In this document: positions 23,201-34,655 of the stretch, in pieces
Position numbering within the stretch: position 1 is the first letter of the stretch
Layout of the letters: each line of letters opens with the position of its first letter
NCBI RefSeq assembly: GCF_020509005.1
Contig: NC_063018.1
Coordinates: 1,054,001-1,118,000, forward strand
Reading direction: 5' to 3'
Source of the DNA: Fulvia fulva
Taxonomy: Eukaryota > Ascomycota > Dothideomycetes > Mycosphaerellales > Mycosphaerellaceae
Length of the DNA stretch: 64,000 nucleotides
Notes under the pieces: model-generated
The model's database searches: none
The model's input: only the letters and a program-made list of their open reading frames with translations
What the model was told of the DNA's origin: nothing
Program-made: the position numbers and the translations under genes

Positions 23201-25217
23201 TGCTCGCTATTAAGTCGAGTACTTCGTCGGCTATAGGGTACGGCTGTATAAGGCTTTCCTAGGAAGGGTGGTATATATTAAAGTCTCCTACTACGATATA
23301 GCACCCTTGTCTCTTAAGCGTACTGTCTAGGTGTCTATAGACCCCTAGGTCGCGGCTAGACCTCGAGGCTAGCGGTTGTATATATAGGTTGTGTATCTAG
23401 GTGCTACCTACGTAGAGGGAGGTAATATCGCCCCCGCCTTCTTCGTCTACGTAGTACACTACCTCCTAGTCGGATTCTAGTATGTCCTTACTAATATAGA
23501 AGCACGTACGGGGTCTGCCGTCGCCTCGTAGGCATGTCGTATAGCCTAGTAACTTGTAGGTTGTTAGTCTCTTATAGTACGGGTTAATCTATAGCTCCTA
23601 GATTATAAGGACGTAGTAGACGCGCGGGTCCGCCTCGTGTAGGAAATAGTTCTAGACTATATCCTTGCTATAGTTAACGTTATACTAGATGATACTAAGC
23701 GTGTCGAGGCTAGTTATCGGTATCGACAATCATTTCCTCTATATCGTCCTATGTCCTACTACCCTATACGTCCTAGTCTACGCCTATCGGCTGTGTACTA
23801 AAGGGGAGCCGGGCCTAGTTAGATTCCCTCGCCGTAGCTAGTAGAGCACGTGGCCTCCCGTACGCCCTAGGTTACGTATCCTTTATATCGTTCTCGGCCC
23901 TAGGGCGCTTATACCCGACCGCCGCTAGTTAGTTCCGGTATAGGCTAGCCTTACGGTCGCCGTAGAATCTTAGGGCGACGGTTCTGTTTGTGATTGCCTT
24001 GTTTTTCGCTAGTTTCCGCTATAGGCATTCCGTACTATACGATAGGTAGTGCCCCGGACAGTTCGCGTACCGTCTCGTAGTCGATATATAGTCCCTAGAC
24101 ATATAGTCTCCTATATAGTTCGAGCAGGCCTGCTTATTTATACACGTGTAGGTTTAGTGTCTATACTATTAGCATTTGAAGCATTAGAGGACACGAAAGG
24201 ATAAGGAGTGCTTTTCTACTATCTTGAGGCTATATTACTAGACTAGGCCTTGTTCTATCGCTAGATCCGCCGCTTTCGCGTCTTATAGCTATACTATTAG
24301 CGCCGAGGCCTTCTTGCCTTCTGGCCATTTCCTATAGAGCCAAGTCGCCTTCTAGATTAGAGAGTTAAGAGTGACCGGGTTGTCCTCTTAGAGAGCGCGT
24401 AGGTGACCCTAGTTAGTTAGGTCAAACTCCTTAGGCATGTCGTGGACTAGGATCGTGAATTATTTCGTTAAGACCTTCGCTAATGCCGTAACCTTAGATG
24501 CCTACTATAGCTATACCTCTAGGTGCCTCCTAGTAGTAGTAGAGCTAGTATAGATCTATAGAGTGCCGTTAGACTATTAGTTCACTACGACCACCCCTAG
24601 TTAGTTAATTCGTTAGGCGAGCTCCTTATTCGATAGCTTCGTAACTTCGGCCTAGTCTTCCTTTGCTATAATACGGATCGTAACTATATCGTGCGTTAGG
24701 CGGGGGCCTAGTATCGATGCCGCGACCGATACCTAGCTATAGGGGTGTTGATTCCGGGTGGCCTTACTAATCGCCTAGGACGTCGTCCTTATTTCTTATT
24801 GCCCTCGGTGATATAATAGTACAAGCGCCGTACGTAGCTAAGTGATCATTACCTATAGAGACCGGTAAGGGAGCTAATCGTTAGTCTCTATACTTTTTAC
24901 GTCCTCTATAAGTTGCTGCCAGTTGTCTTAGGGGGGCTTCGCCTATAGGGCCGTAGGCGCCGTTAGTGCCGTAGCCTAGGCTACTATTGCCTAGGAGTTG
25001 CCTAATGTAGCTAGGCACCTCCGCGGCGTTTAGAGCTGAAGAAACAGGGTGAAGAGAGCTTCAAGCTATCTAGATTGAATAAGGTAGAACTCCCTTAGTC
25101 CTAGGGGCAGTGGCCTGCTTTGTATATCGTTAGAATGGCCTTAATAAGAGCTTTCGAATGTGTCTTGTTTTGGCGTAGAGATCGATAAGCGTTTTTAAGT
25201 AGGAGTATTAAGAACAT
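20232..25217 (-). mobile_element. LINE-1a: RIP-mutated Tad1-like LINE copy
   Basis: Minus-strand copy of LINE-1, colinear over nearly the full 5 kb, from the (ATCT)n tail at its left end to the 5' region at its right. ORF1 starts at about 24987 with ATA for ATG (the complement reads TAT) and the ORF2 stop is at 20406-20408. TGG and CAG are widely TAG, while many CAC/GTG sites survive, so this copy is less exhaustively mutated than LINE-A or LINE-B. Its extreme 5' end departs from LINE-1 after the shared GATCGAT and carries copia-like filler (25196-25217). Confidence 0.9.
20406..24987 (-). pseudogene. LINE-1a ORF1 and ORF2 remnants
   Basis: Colinear with LINE-1 ORF1 (Gag-like, three CCHC knuckles) and ORF2 (endonuclease plus reverse transcriptase). 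The knuckle Cys codons survive partly, while the start codon and most Trp and Gln codons are lost to TpA. The FVDD box is still legible near 21655-21670 on the minus strand. Not translatable. Confidence 0.85.
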
Positions 25218-25229
25218 TAGGGATATATA
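25218..25229 (+). repeat. TSD of LINE-1a, right
   Basis: TAGGGATATATA. The copia-2 frame resumes directly after it. Confidence 0.85.
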
Positions 25230-26812
25230 TAGAAAGAGGTAATCGAGAACGAACTTATTACCTTAGTAAGCAATAATACCTAGGAAGTAGTTATACCGCC
25301 AAAGGGTACGAATCTAATTACTTCTAGGTAGGTCTTTAATGTAAAAAGAATAATTAGTAGAGCTATTAAGAAGTTTAAGGTAAGACTAGTTATAAGAGGG
25401 CTTTTATAGGGAATATAGGGTTGACTTCGAAGAGACCTTTATACCTACTATTAGACATAATACTCTCCGAGTATTTATAGTAGTAGTATGTAGGAGAGAT
25501 CTCGAGATACACCTAGTAGATATAAATAATGCTTTTACCTAAAGTAACATTCTTAAAGGCATCTATATAATCCTACCCTTAGGAGTTAAAGTACCTCTAA
25601 ACATAGTGTTTAAGGTCCTACGAAGCCTTTATAGGCTTAAGCAAGTAGCTAGAGACTAGAACAAGCTCTATATTACGAAGCTAGAGAAGATTAGATTTAC
25701 CTAGTCCTAGGTAGATCTATACCTACTTATCTATACGGATAGAGACCTTATAGTCCTTACCTATATAGATAATATACCTATTATAGCTCCGAAGCTATCA
25801 GATGTTTAGTAGTTTAAGGCTAAGCTTAGAAAAGTGTTTAAGATTAAAGATCTTAGTAAACCTACGAAGATCCTTAGAATAGGGATTATAAGAGACAGGT
25901 CCTAAGGTACTTTAAAGCTTAATTAAGGACACTATATCTATACTAACTTAGCTAAGATGAATATAGCTAGAGAGAAGGCTACGCTAACCTACTTACCTAT
26001 AGAGAGCTACGAGCATTTAGTACCTACGGCTCCTATAGATAAGAGGTATAACAAATAGGATTACTAGAGCTATATAATAGTACCTAGATATAGCCAATAA
26101 CAATAACAAGGCTAGACTTGGCATTCCCCCTTAGAAGAATTAGCTTATATGTTGCTAATCCCTTATAGTAGTATATAAAGGCTTTAAAGAAGCTCTCCTA
26201 ATACCTACGGTTATACCTAGACCTAGGTCTTATATATAGAAAGGGAGGGGGCAATCTCTAGGGATACTCGGACTCTAACTACGCTATAGACAAAGTGGAT
26301 AGAGTCTTAATTCTAGGATACGTATAGTTCCTTTATAGATTATCTATGTCCTAGATAAGTAGGAAGTAGAAGTCTATTATAATATCAACAATAGAAGCTA
26401 AGTTTATAGCTATAAACGTAGCCGTAAAGTAGTTACAATTTCTTACTACTATCCTTACGGAAATGGGGTGCCTAGAACTAGTAGGAAAGAGCTCTTTCTA
26501 GCCGAGTATAAGGGCAAGCAAGGGCACTATTAATAAGCTAAGGCTAGTCAAGCTTATAGATAACAACTAAGCCGCTTTAACACTTGTTAAAGATACCTAT
26601 ATATATAAAAGGTCAAAGCATATTGATGTTATATATAACTATGTTAGACATCTCTAGTAGTAGAAGAAGATTATAGTAGACTACTACTATATAAAGGACA
26701 TAGCTACTAATAGGTTAATAAAGCTCCTTAATGGCTAGTAGTTCCAAAACTTTGTAAGGTAGCTCTAGCTTACGTAAAGGGATTGTAGGAGACTATATAG
26801 CCTAAGTAGGAG

Positions 26813-27046
26813 TATTAAGAATATATAGGCCGTAGGTCAAGTATATAGGTATAGGTATATTATATAACTAGATCACGTAACTAGGGTTTGCTAGCCTATA
26901 GGCTAGTAAACATCTAGATACCTAGTCTCTACCTATACTAATACTAGCGATACTATATATAGATATACGCTATCCTATTAGGTCCTTCTTCGTCTTTCGT
27001 ATAATCCGCCGTCTTCTACTACTACGTAACTCGTACCTATTTAATA
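26813..27046 (+). repeat. Copia-2 3' LTR (234 bp)
   Basis: Starts TATTAAGAATATATAGG, where TG has become TA. It differs from the 5' LTR mainly by C/T and G/A changes, the pattern expected when RIP acts after insertion. Confidence 0.9.
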
Positions 27047-27051
27047 TATAG
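27047..27051 (+). repeat. Right TSD of copia-2 (TATAG)
   Basis: TATAG directly after the 3' LTR end. Confidence 0.85.
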
Positions 27052-27338
27052 TAATATATTAGGAACTAATATATTAATTTTATTAGATATCTATCTAAGC
27101 TAAAGGGGAGAGAAGGTATCTCCCTATAAGCTGAGTTATCGTAGATGCCTTAGGCTACTAGATCACTTCCTAATTATTAACTCCCTATTACGGTTACGTA
27201 AGCGGCCCGCTTAGACCCGTACTACCGGCTTACCTGAATAGGCAAAAGACGAGGTCGTAAAGCTCGTAAGCTTTATACTAACGGAGCCTTATCTAGGCTC
27301 ACTTTGGATAATAGAATACCCTAAGTACCGCCGTGACA
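27052..27338 (-). repeat. Copia-3 3' LTR, first part
   Basis: On the minus strand it begins TGTCACGGCGG right after AGAGGGAG, a purine tract. After removal of copia-2 it continues at 16512 and ends CGTACCTGTTCAACA at 16434, nearly the same terminal sequence as the copia-1 LTR. Combined length is about 366 bp. No second LTR remains in the window, so the start is inferred from the TG end and the purine tract. Confidence 0.6.
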
Positions 27339-27399
27339 CTCCCTCTAAGATGCTATATCTTAACACCCCTACTTATCTCGTATAGGAGGTTATAGTCTA

Positions 27400-29922
27400 C
27401 TTACTTCCTATTAATAGTACATAGACCTTTTTATAATAGGTTAAGCTAGCTTATAAACCTCTAGAAGTATAGACTAGTCTTTCGTTTTATAAACCTATCT
27501 ATAACTATCTTAGAGGTTAGACTATACTTAATAGTAATAAGCCCCCTCTACTAAAGTTTCCTAATAGCGTTATAGGTAATATTAATGTGCTTCGACTTGT
27601 TATAAATATACATATCTTTTACTAGGATAAGGGCAGCTTAATTGTCACCTCTTAATGAGACTAGTCTTAAGTTTGATATAGTCTCCTAGTTTCTAGTGAT
27701 TCTTAGTTAATAGGAACAGTTTCCTACTAACTCTAGACAATCTATTTCTCTTAGTAGTAAAGCTAGGAATTAGGACTACTTTGTATATACATTTATAGCT
27801 ATATATTTAGCCTCTATTATAGATGTTGCTACAGACTTTTGCTTCTTACTTATCTAAGAAACTGGTACCCTATAGAGGAAGAAGACATACCTAAGGATTA
27901 AGACTCTGTCTACTTTGTCTATTATATAATCAGAATTATAGTATCTAATAAGGTGTCCTTTTCTAGACTTTAAGAACTAAAGTCCTAGATTAGGGTATGA
28001 TCTTAGGTACCTAGTGATCTTCTTCAAAGCCTTTATATAGTAGGTAGATAGGTTACTTATAAATGAGCTCATCCTTCCTAGGGCAAAAGTAATGTCTAGC
28101 CTTATAATTGTTACTAGCTATATCTAAGTACTATTAGTACTATAGTACTCTACCTTATTATACCTTTTATCTATATAGCTTAAAGGTTTAAGAGCCTTAT
28201 AGCTGTCTATAGGTAAGTATGTAGGTGCTACCTTCTTATAGTTCATTCCTATCTTAGCTAGGCTATCCCTAATAAAGTGTCCTTAGTCAAGTTTTAGAAT
28301 TCCCCTCTTCCTATCCCTTATAACTCTTATACTAAGGATCCTTTTAGGTTCACCTAGATCTTTGATCTTAAAGATCTTGCCAAGTTCTCCTTTAAACTAG
28401 AGAACATCTATTAACTTTAGTATAGCAACTGGAATGTTATCTATATATAAGGATTATGATCTCCCTCTTCTTATAGATAAGTAGGTATAGATCCACTTCT
28501 AACTATATAAATCTAATCTCTCTAAGCTTTGAAATATAGAGTTGATTCTAATCTCTAGCTACTTACTTAAGTCTTTATAAGCTTTTAAGAATTTTAAACA
28601 CTATGTTTAGTAGAAGCTTAACTCCTAGTAGTAGTAATATAAAAAGGTCTTTATAGAGAGTGCTTTCTATAAATACATTGTTCATATCTACTTAGTAAAG
28701 ATAAAGATCCTTCTTATATATAATAGCTATAAACACCCTAAGGGTGTCCTGTCTTACTATAGGTACAAATGTCTCTATAAAGTTAACACTAAACTTCTAT
28801 AAGAAGCCCCTTACAACTAGTCTAGCCTTGAACTTTTCAATAGCTCTACTAATGCTTCTCTTAATATCAAAGACCTATCTTGATGTAACTAGATTTGCTC
28901 CTTTTAGTAGAACAGAATTTTCCTAGGTGTTGTTACTCTATAGAGTATCTATTTCCTTTTAGATTGCTTCCTTCTAAAGATGTCCCCATTTCTTGTTATT
29001 TATAGCATCCTTATAGGATTTTAGGGCTTTCTGTTTCATATTATAGCCCTTAACATTATAGTTAGCCTTTCTCTTTCTAAGGGATGATTTAGGGACCGTT
29101 ACTTGTGACCTAGTAACGTCTATTTCCTAGAGATCTAGAGAGCTTGTCTAAATTGGCTAATCGATTTTCCAAAATTCCCCTACGTTCTCCGGAGGTTAGG
29201 GAAGTTATATAAATAGCTTTCTCGGCTAAGCGGCTTTAGGGGTCTTAATTAGCTAATCTATTTCGGGGGTACTTTAATAGACGCCTAAATAGTAGGTAGA
29301 TTATCCTAAGGATACGTTCTTCCTCGGCCTCCTTAAGGGCTTCCTAGCTAGTATACTACTTAGTAGATTTAATGTTAGAACATTAAGACCTATATTACCT
29401 CTAGGCTAGTCCTTGAAGAAGTCTATATATATATGTTATTTAATAGCTCTTATGTCTAGTTCCTAAAAGAGCTAGGCTTTAGCTATGTTTTTAATATTAC
29501 ACCTAATAAACACTACTTCTTTACCCCTATTTATTAGCTTGTTACTTCTTACTTATTAAGGTTAGGATCTTATGTCTATATAGACAATACCTTTGTATCC
29601 CTAAACTTTTAAATAGTTAATAGTCGGTTTAATATTATCAAAAGCCTTATATAGTAAAACCTTAAACCTATTATAATCTAGGCGATTTAGTAGTTTGTTT
29701 CTTATATAAGTTTAGGCCTCTAGTGCTTTAGGCTAAAAGTCAACCGGCATTTTAGCCTCTTTAAGCATTGCCCTTATAGAGTCCTCTAAGGTTTATATTG
29801 ATCTCTTAATTAGTCTATTCTATAGAGAGTTATATACCTTAGTAGGCTCGAGCCTAATCCCTAAATCCTTCTCCTACTACTTCAATAATATAATAAGTTC
29901 TTTTATATTATTAAGCCTTAAC
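27400..29922 (-). pseudogene. Copia-3 pol remnant: integrase C-terminus, RT, RNase H
   Basis: On the minus strand from 29922: a segment matching the copia-1 integrase from just after the second catalytic Asp (LNNIKELIILLK), the post-integrase linker, the RT (RLVVRGFL near 28820; IYIDNIP at about 28440, with YVDD read as YIDN), RNase H (SKKQKSVATS near 27860; NKSKHINITY near 27610) and a terminal region near 27.4 kb. TAG/TAA codons interrupt it, but fewer than in copia-2. The alignment to copia-1 is clear throughout, though sequence divergence goes beyond RIP-type changes. Confidence 0.75.
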
Positions 29923-30935
29923 GTACTTTACTACCGAGCGGGCTATACTACCGAGCGGGCTACTTTTGCTAAGAACTATACTACTTCTATAGAAATAGCT
30001 ATATAACTACTATTATAGCGTATATTGTCTTCAAACGAGGCTAAACTGACCTTAGCTGTCTAGGCTACGAAGCGCGCCGCGATAATTACGAATCGACTTG
30101 CTATAAAGGTATACGACGCGTCTCGAACTATACTAGGGTATCGATTGAATAGACGACCTCCTCGGGGTGACTACGAGCCTAATTCGAAGAAGCTTATAGA
30201 GCTAGAAGAGAGGGTAATACTTAAGTACATAATCGAGCTAGATCTTAGAGGTTCCCCGCTATTAAAGGCTAGTATACGAGTGATAGCCGATTTATTACTA
30301 TAAGAGAAGGGTCTTAAGCCCGCTAGTCTTAATTAGACAGACAGGTTTATTAGGCGGTATTGTGAGCTAAAGGTTCGTATAACACGTAGATACGATCGTT
30401 AGCGAGCCCTAATAGAAGATCTAGACGTTATTAAGAAGTTGTTCTTACTTATACGTAATATAAAGGAGAAGTATAGTATCCTTAACTAGGACACCTATAA
30501 CTTCGACGAGATAGGGTTTATAATAGGTGCTATTACGTCTTAGAGCGTCGTTACGGGTTCAGAAAGGCGTAGTAGAAAGAGGAAGGTCGTTTAATAGGGT
30601 AATAGAGAGGGAGTAGAGAGATAGCGTATTAGATAGCTCTTATACGAAGCGAGATTAGTAAGCTACGTAAGTCTAACGAGGCCCTTATATAGCGGAAAGC
30701 ACGAAAGCGTAAGTATATTCAGTCTAGAGGGTCTCTAACCTTCAATAAGGCGTCGTAATTAATACCTCTAGAGGATACTAGGAGGTAGGAAGTAAGTAGA
30801 GAGTGGCTAGATAGTGTTTAGCTAGTACTAAGGCTACGACGCTATAAGCGATATAGCGAGTCGGAGTATAACGTACGTACCTATTAAGTAGACTCGCTAG
30901 ATAGCGGAGAACCTAAAGAGGAATTGTCCTCCTAG
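29923..30935 (+). mobile_element. Fot1-3: internally deleted Fot1/pogo element
   Basis: It begins near ACGTACTTTACTACCGAGCGGG, with a 15-bp motif CTACCGAGCGGGCTA at 29931 and again at 29948 (17-bp period), probably subterminal repeats. The transposase N-terminus follows on the plus strand. It passes the first catalytic block (NFDEIGF near 30500) and then jumps near 30600 to a C-terminal region without the core DDE blocks. No matching inverted repeat was found at the right end, so the right limit is set by where gypsy-B sequence resumes. Confidence 0.6.
30030..30930 (+). pseudogene. Fot1/pogo transposase, catalytic core deleted
   Basis: Plus-strand translation: KRAAITNRLAIKVYDASRT, an EERVILKYIIELDLRGSP helix-turn-helix region, RFIRRYCELKVR, then YNFDEIGFIIGAIT with the first catalytic Asp, then PGNRE-like text and a jump to a C-terminal tail. 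Family members normally run about 500-600 residues with two further acidic residues. Here the LLILDGHxSH block is missing. It also carries TAG codons. Confidence 0.7.
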
Positions 30936-32943
30936 TAGAATAGGTACTACTACTAGTAACACGCTTCTCTAAATAAAACCTTTCTTAAGTTAGTTGTCGA
31001 TCCACTTCTTAATCACCTCGTTCTCTTATGTAGAGAAGGAGTATAGTCTTCGGAATAGCGGTGTCTAACTATTCTTTAGCTTAATCTTATAGTCTACGCT
31101 AGGCCGTCGCGGTAGGACCTTATCTACTTCCTTACGGCTAAATAGCCTAGCTATTTCCCTTAACTCTACTAGTAACAAAGGGATAGGATCCTAGTCTTTG
31201 TCCTTACCGTTCATAAAACGTTAATAGTCGTTAGCTAATATAGTAGAGGCGTTAAGTTACCGCTAGGTATAGTTACCCTAGGGCTCCTCCTATCTATCTA
31301 TATTTTCTTAAGTATTAGTATCTACTAACATCGCCGCGCTACCTCCTAGTACTAGCTTCGCTCTTATACCGAAAGCCTTTAGTATATACGCGGATAGCGG
31401 GTCTCGCGCGACTTACTTATTAAGATCTTCTTTCGGATTAAACATCTATATTATATATACTTTATAGCCCTTCCTCCGGCTTATACGCCGAAGTGCTTCT
31501 ATATTAATAGGCTTGATGTCGATGTCAGGCTCAGTCTCGACCTTTAGTTCTTTCTTCGTTCGACGCGCTAGGCGTTTAAGTGTTTTAACCCTATCGGCGG
31601 GTAGTAGCTAGCGGACGTAATAAGGCGGTTCCGGTTTATCGTAGATATCGACGGCATGTCGTATTACTACCTTCGTCGTATACGTCTCCTATACTACTAT
31701 AGGTTCGTCTTTATCCTCTACGTAGGGTTTGACGTAATTAGAGGGAGCTTAAGGTCGCGAACTCTCTAGTACTAGTATATCGGTCCAAAGAACGCCTATT
31801 AGTATAATACCCTTATCGTTAATAGACTATACGTATACTAGTTTAGTTCCGAGTATATAGTTCTGTCGATAATATAGTAAGAATAGGGTTATAGTTCCTA
31901 ACGTATAGTAGAACGTAGGTTAATACTCGTTATACTAGAGACGGCCGAGGACTATATTATATTCTAGTAATACGTAGTAGCTAGACCTAGTCTCTACGTA
32001 GTTACCGATCTGAATCTATACCGTTATTCTATAAGTAATAAGGTCACTAGTAGGTCGGCTATCTACTAATATTAGCCCTAACGGATTAGGTAGCTATATT
32101 ATATTAAGGTTGTTCTTATACGTAAAGTCGATATTAAAGTAAGTAGAGTGAGTACTATTATTATAAAGGGTTTAAGTAGGGATCTTTCTATTTACTATAT
32201 ATAGTATAACTAGATAAGAAGCTATTACCGGATTATATTTATCTATAGAGTAGTTTATAGCTAGTAGGGAGTATACCGATATACTTAAAACCTTGCCTCT
32301 CTTAGGAGGCCTATGTTTATATTTATACTTTTTCTCGTTTTCTTATAACTCTAACTCGTACGGTCTACTACGTATTACGCTTACGGAGTAGACTAGGCGT
32401 TTCCCGCGCCGCCGGTATTATTAGCGTTACTACTATTACTACCGTTACGGCGGTTGTTACTTAGGTTATAGCCTAGCGTAAATAGGCGGCGGGCGACATC
32501 TCAAAGGGGGTACTAACCGGTATCGATACGGCGGTAACCTTCTTATTCGTATTTTAAGTACCGATTCTAATCGATATATTCCTAGGCGCGAGTAGTATCT
32601 AAAGGTTAGATATACTAAAATGCCTAAGGTCGATTAGCCTACTTAGTCTTAGCGTTCGGGTTAGTATTATTACCGCTACTACCCGAAGCCGTATCCTTCT
32701 TATTGTCGTTACCCTTAGTAGTCTTCTTATTACCTTAGGTCTTATTACCGTTACCGGTCTTACCGTACTTAAGGTCGAACGCCTTAAACTTATCCTTGTA
32801 GTTATATAGCGTAGATACGACTTGCTTAAGGGTTATATTGACTATGTCCTCGTTTATAATACGGTTATCGTACCGCGAGTTTAACTTACGGAGTAGGAAG
32901 TCCTTCTTAAGTTTCTTTTCCTTCGCGCCGTTATTAAGGTTAA
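30936..32943 (-). pseudogene. Gypsy-B Gag end, protease and start of RT
   Basis: It continues Gag after the chimeric LINE: NNGAKEKKLKKDFLLRKLNS, an Asn/Gly/Thr-rich stretch, a mutated zinc-knuckle area near 32.6 kb, then a retropepsin-like region (LVDSRPTSDLI near 32060; LEYNIVLGRL near 31960). The spacer before RT contains LPRRPSVDYKIKLKNS near 31100, resembling the HxIDLKPG block that opens gypsy RTs. It ends near 30936. Confidence 0.6.
32932..32943 (+). repeat. TSD of chimeric LINE, left
   Basis: TATTAAGGTTAA, repeated at 35731-35742. Confidence 0.85.
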
Positions 32944-34655
32944 GAGATAGATAGATTTGTCATTCCCCTATTCTAGGACCCTATCCGGCCTATATAGGTA
33001 TATATCTATTGTTATGTATAAAGGGAAACCCGAATAGGTGAAAACCCTTCCCGCCCCTAACTTCTCCTTATCTAGATTAGCTTTCCCTCTAAACGTACGT
33101 AGTCTATATCACTACCCCGTTAGCCCCCGCTCCTAGCCGGTCTCGTCGCGCTACGTCGTGTCCTCTCTTCCGACACTACTCCTACTAGGCGGTACTATTC
33201 TAGCTAGCCCTTCTCTAGTATCTAGTTCGTAATACGCCGTAGGTCCTTAGCGTTATTAAGAAGTGCCCTAATCGTCCGGTTCCTCGCCTTTACTATCTAC
33301 TCCCCCCTTTATAGCGACCACCTCGGACAGACGAGGAGTACGTACCGTACGTTCTAGGAGCGATAGCCGTAGGGGTAGCTAGTATTCGTGTATCCTAGAA
33401 CCTTCCTCTATAATAGGTACCCCTAGAGGCCGATGTGTTCGCTTCGTAGTTAGGTTACTATACTACTCTATGCCCTCGTAAGGCGGTAGTAGATGAGCTT
33501 TAGGGGGTACTTAACCGCGGATTTTATAGCTGACTATTCCTTAGGTTGTCCCGCTAGCTAAGGGCGTCCACTATACCCTATAACCTAGTTGTTCTACCTC
33601 TCTTTCTATAGTTGCTCTATAAACGATTTCTTACCTTCCTATTATATTACTAGCTATTCGTCCCTTACCCGGTAGTTCGGCTCGTTTCCGGGTCGAATGC
33701 CCCTATACGCTAGTACTAATTCGCGGGCCCTTACGACTATACTAGCGATGACCTTCTATACTAGGTACTATACCGACTTGCCTAAGTAGGAGGTCCGTAG
33801 TCCCTAGATATATAGGTCGATCGGCGGTATAGCGGTCTCGTGCTTAAGTATCCTCGTTAGTATCGACTTATATGCCCCGGTGACCTTCCTTAGGCATTGG
33901 TTTTAGATCTTCGCTAGCGGCGCGACGAGTCCCTTCGATAGGTAGGCCCTCTCGTCTAAGGACTACACTTGGCTACTATAGGTAAGGACCGGCCGTATAA
34001 TAGCCGTATATAGAAGTCGTAACTACCGGAAGTCCGCCCCCTATATAGACGTAGTAAGCCTCTAGTATAATGCTATATTCTGTTTAGCTTTCCGTAATAT
34101 TACCTATACGTACTTCCTCTACCGTAGCGCCGGGTCTACCTATAGTCCGAGGATCCTAAGCTAATTTGCCGGGTTAGTCGTGTGCCCCTATATCTAGATA
34201 GAAGCTTATATATTATAGAACCGTAGCCGGCGCGTAAAGTGTATCAGATTGTACTTTTCTAGGGCAAACCGAGCCCCGTGCCTCCTAGCCTAGTCCTTAT
34301 AGATCTTGTGCTTCTCTTCTAGTAGCCTATAGTTCTCCTTAGTCGAGGAAGACTACGCTAGGATGTTTATGTCGTCTACGAAGCCGCTCGTAGCGGTGTT
34401 CTAGGATTCTAGGGCTAGGAGTAGCGTCGCTATAAAGAAGAGGAACAGAATAGGTACTAGCGTTAAGCCTTACGGGATTCTAGTATAGACTACTTGAAAT
34501 GGGCTTCTATACTAGCCGACTAGGATCGACGTACTACGGTTTTAGAGGTAGGACCGTACGAAGTTAATAAGCTACTTAGGGAGTCCTTTCGACCTTAGGA
34601 TATAGAGTAGCCGCGGGTGTAATACGTAGTCGAAGGCTCCCGATATATCTAGTAA
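32944..34655 (-). pseudogene. LINE-1-derived ORF2 3' half in the chimera
   Basis: Nearly colinear with 47312-49015 of LINE-1, with C to T and G to A changes. It includes the FVDD box near 34368-34382 and the C-terminal CPCG zinc-finger area near 33375. Without endonuclease and the N-terminal RT blocks it could not encode a full ORF2 even before RIP. Confidence 0.85.

Larger units (their letters stand above)
17253..26777 (+). pseudogene. Copia-2 gag-pol, RIP-destroyed and split by LINE-1a
   Basis: Colinear with copia-1 gag-pol. The start codon position is ATA (17253) and the terminal stop is TAA (26775). Trp and Gln codons are widely TAG. The protease box DSCASSH reads as NSYTLLY, which means the unmutated codon also encoded Cys in this copy. 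It is split in the RT by LINE-1a after about 20219 and resumes at 25230. It lacks the two 1-bp indels of copia-1 near 19205 and 19630 and so serves as the reference for them. Confidence 0.85.
16513..27046 (+). mobile_element. Copia-2: RIP-mutated relative of copia-1, hosting LINE-1a
   Basis: Plus-strand copia of about 5.5 kb once LINE-1a (20232-25217) is removed, with 234-bp LTRs and a 5-bp TSD. Internal sequence aligns base by base with copia-1 over most of its length. Most differences are C to T or G to A at CpA/TpG, for example ATGGAG of the gag start read as ATAGAG at 17253. It is a direct RIP comparison partner for copia-1, apart from the LTR first halves and a few coding patches where divergence is older. 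Confidence 0.9.
16434..29922 (-). mobile_element. Copia-3: 5'-truncated minus-strand copia, hosting copia-2
   Basis: Minus-strand copia whose right end lacks the 5' LTR, gag, protease and the start of the integrase: coding begins abruptly at about 29922, next to Fot1-3. Coding runs down to about 27400, then a purine tract and a 3' LTR (27338-27052, then 16512-16434). Copia-2 sits in this LTR with a TATAG duplication. Copia-3 keeps more CA/TG than its neighbours and its protein resembles copia-1, but its LTR starts with a different sequence. Confidence 0.75.

Noticed and set aside
28744..28926. Plus-strand ORF of 60 codons
   Set aside because: Antisense to the copia-3 reverse transcriptase. 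The minus-strand reading is a clear copia match.
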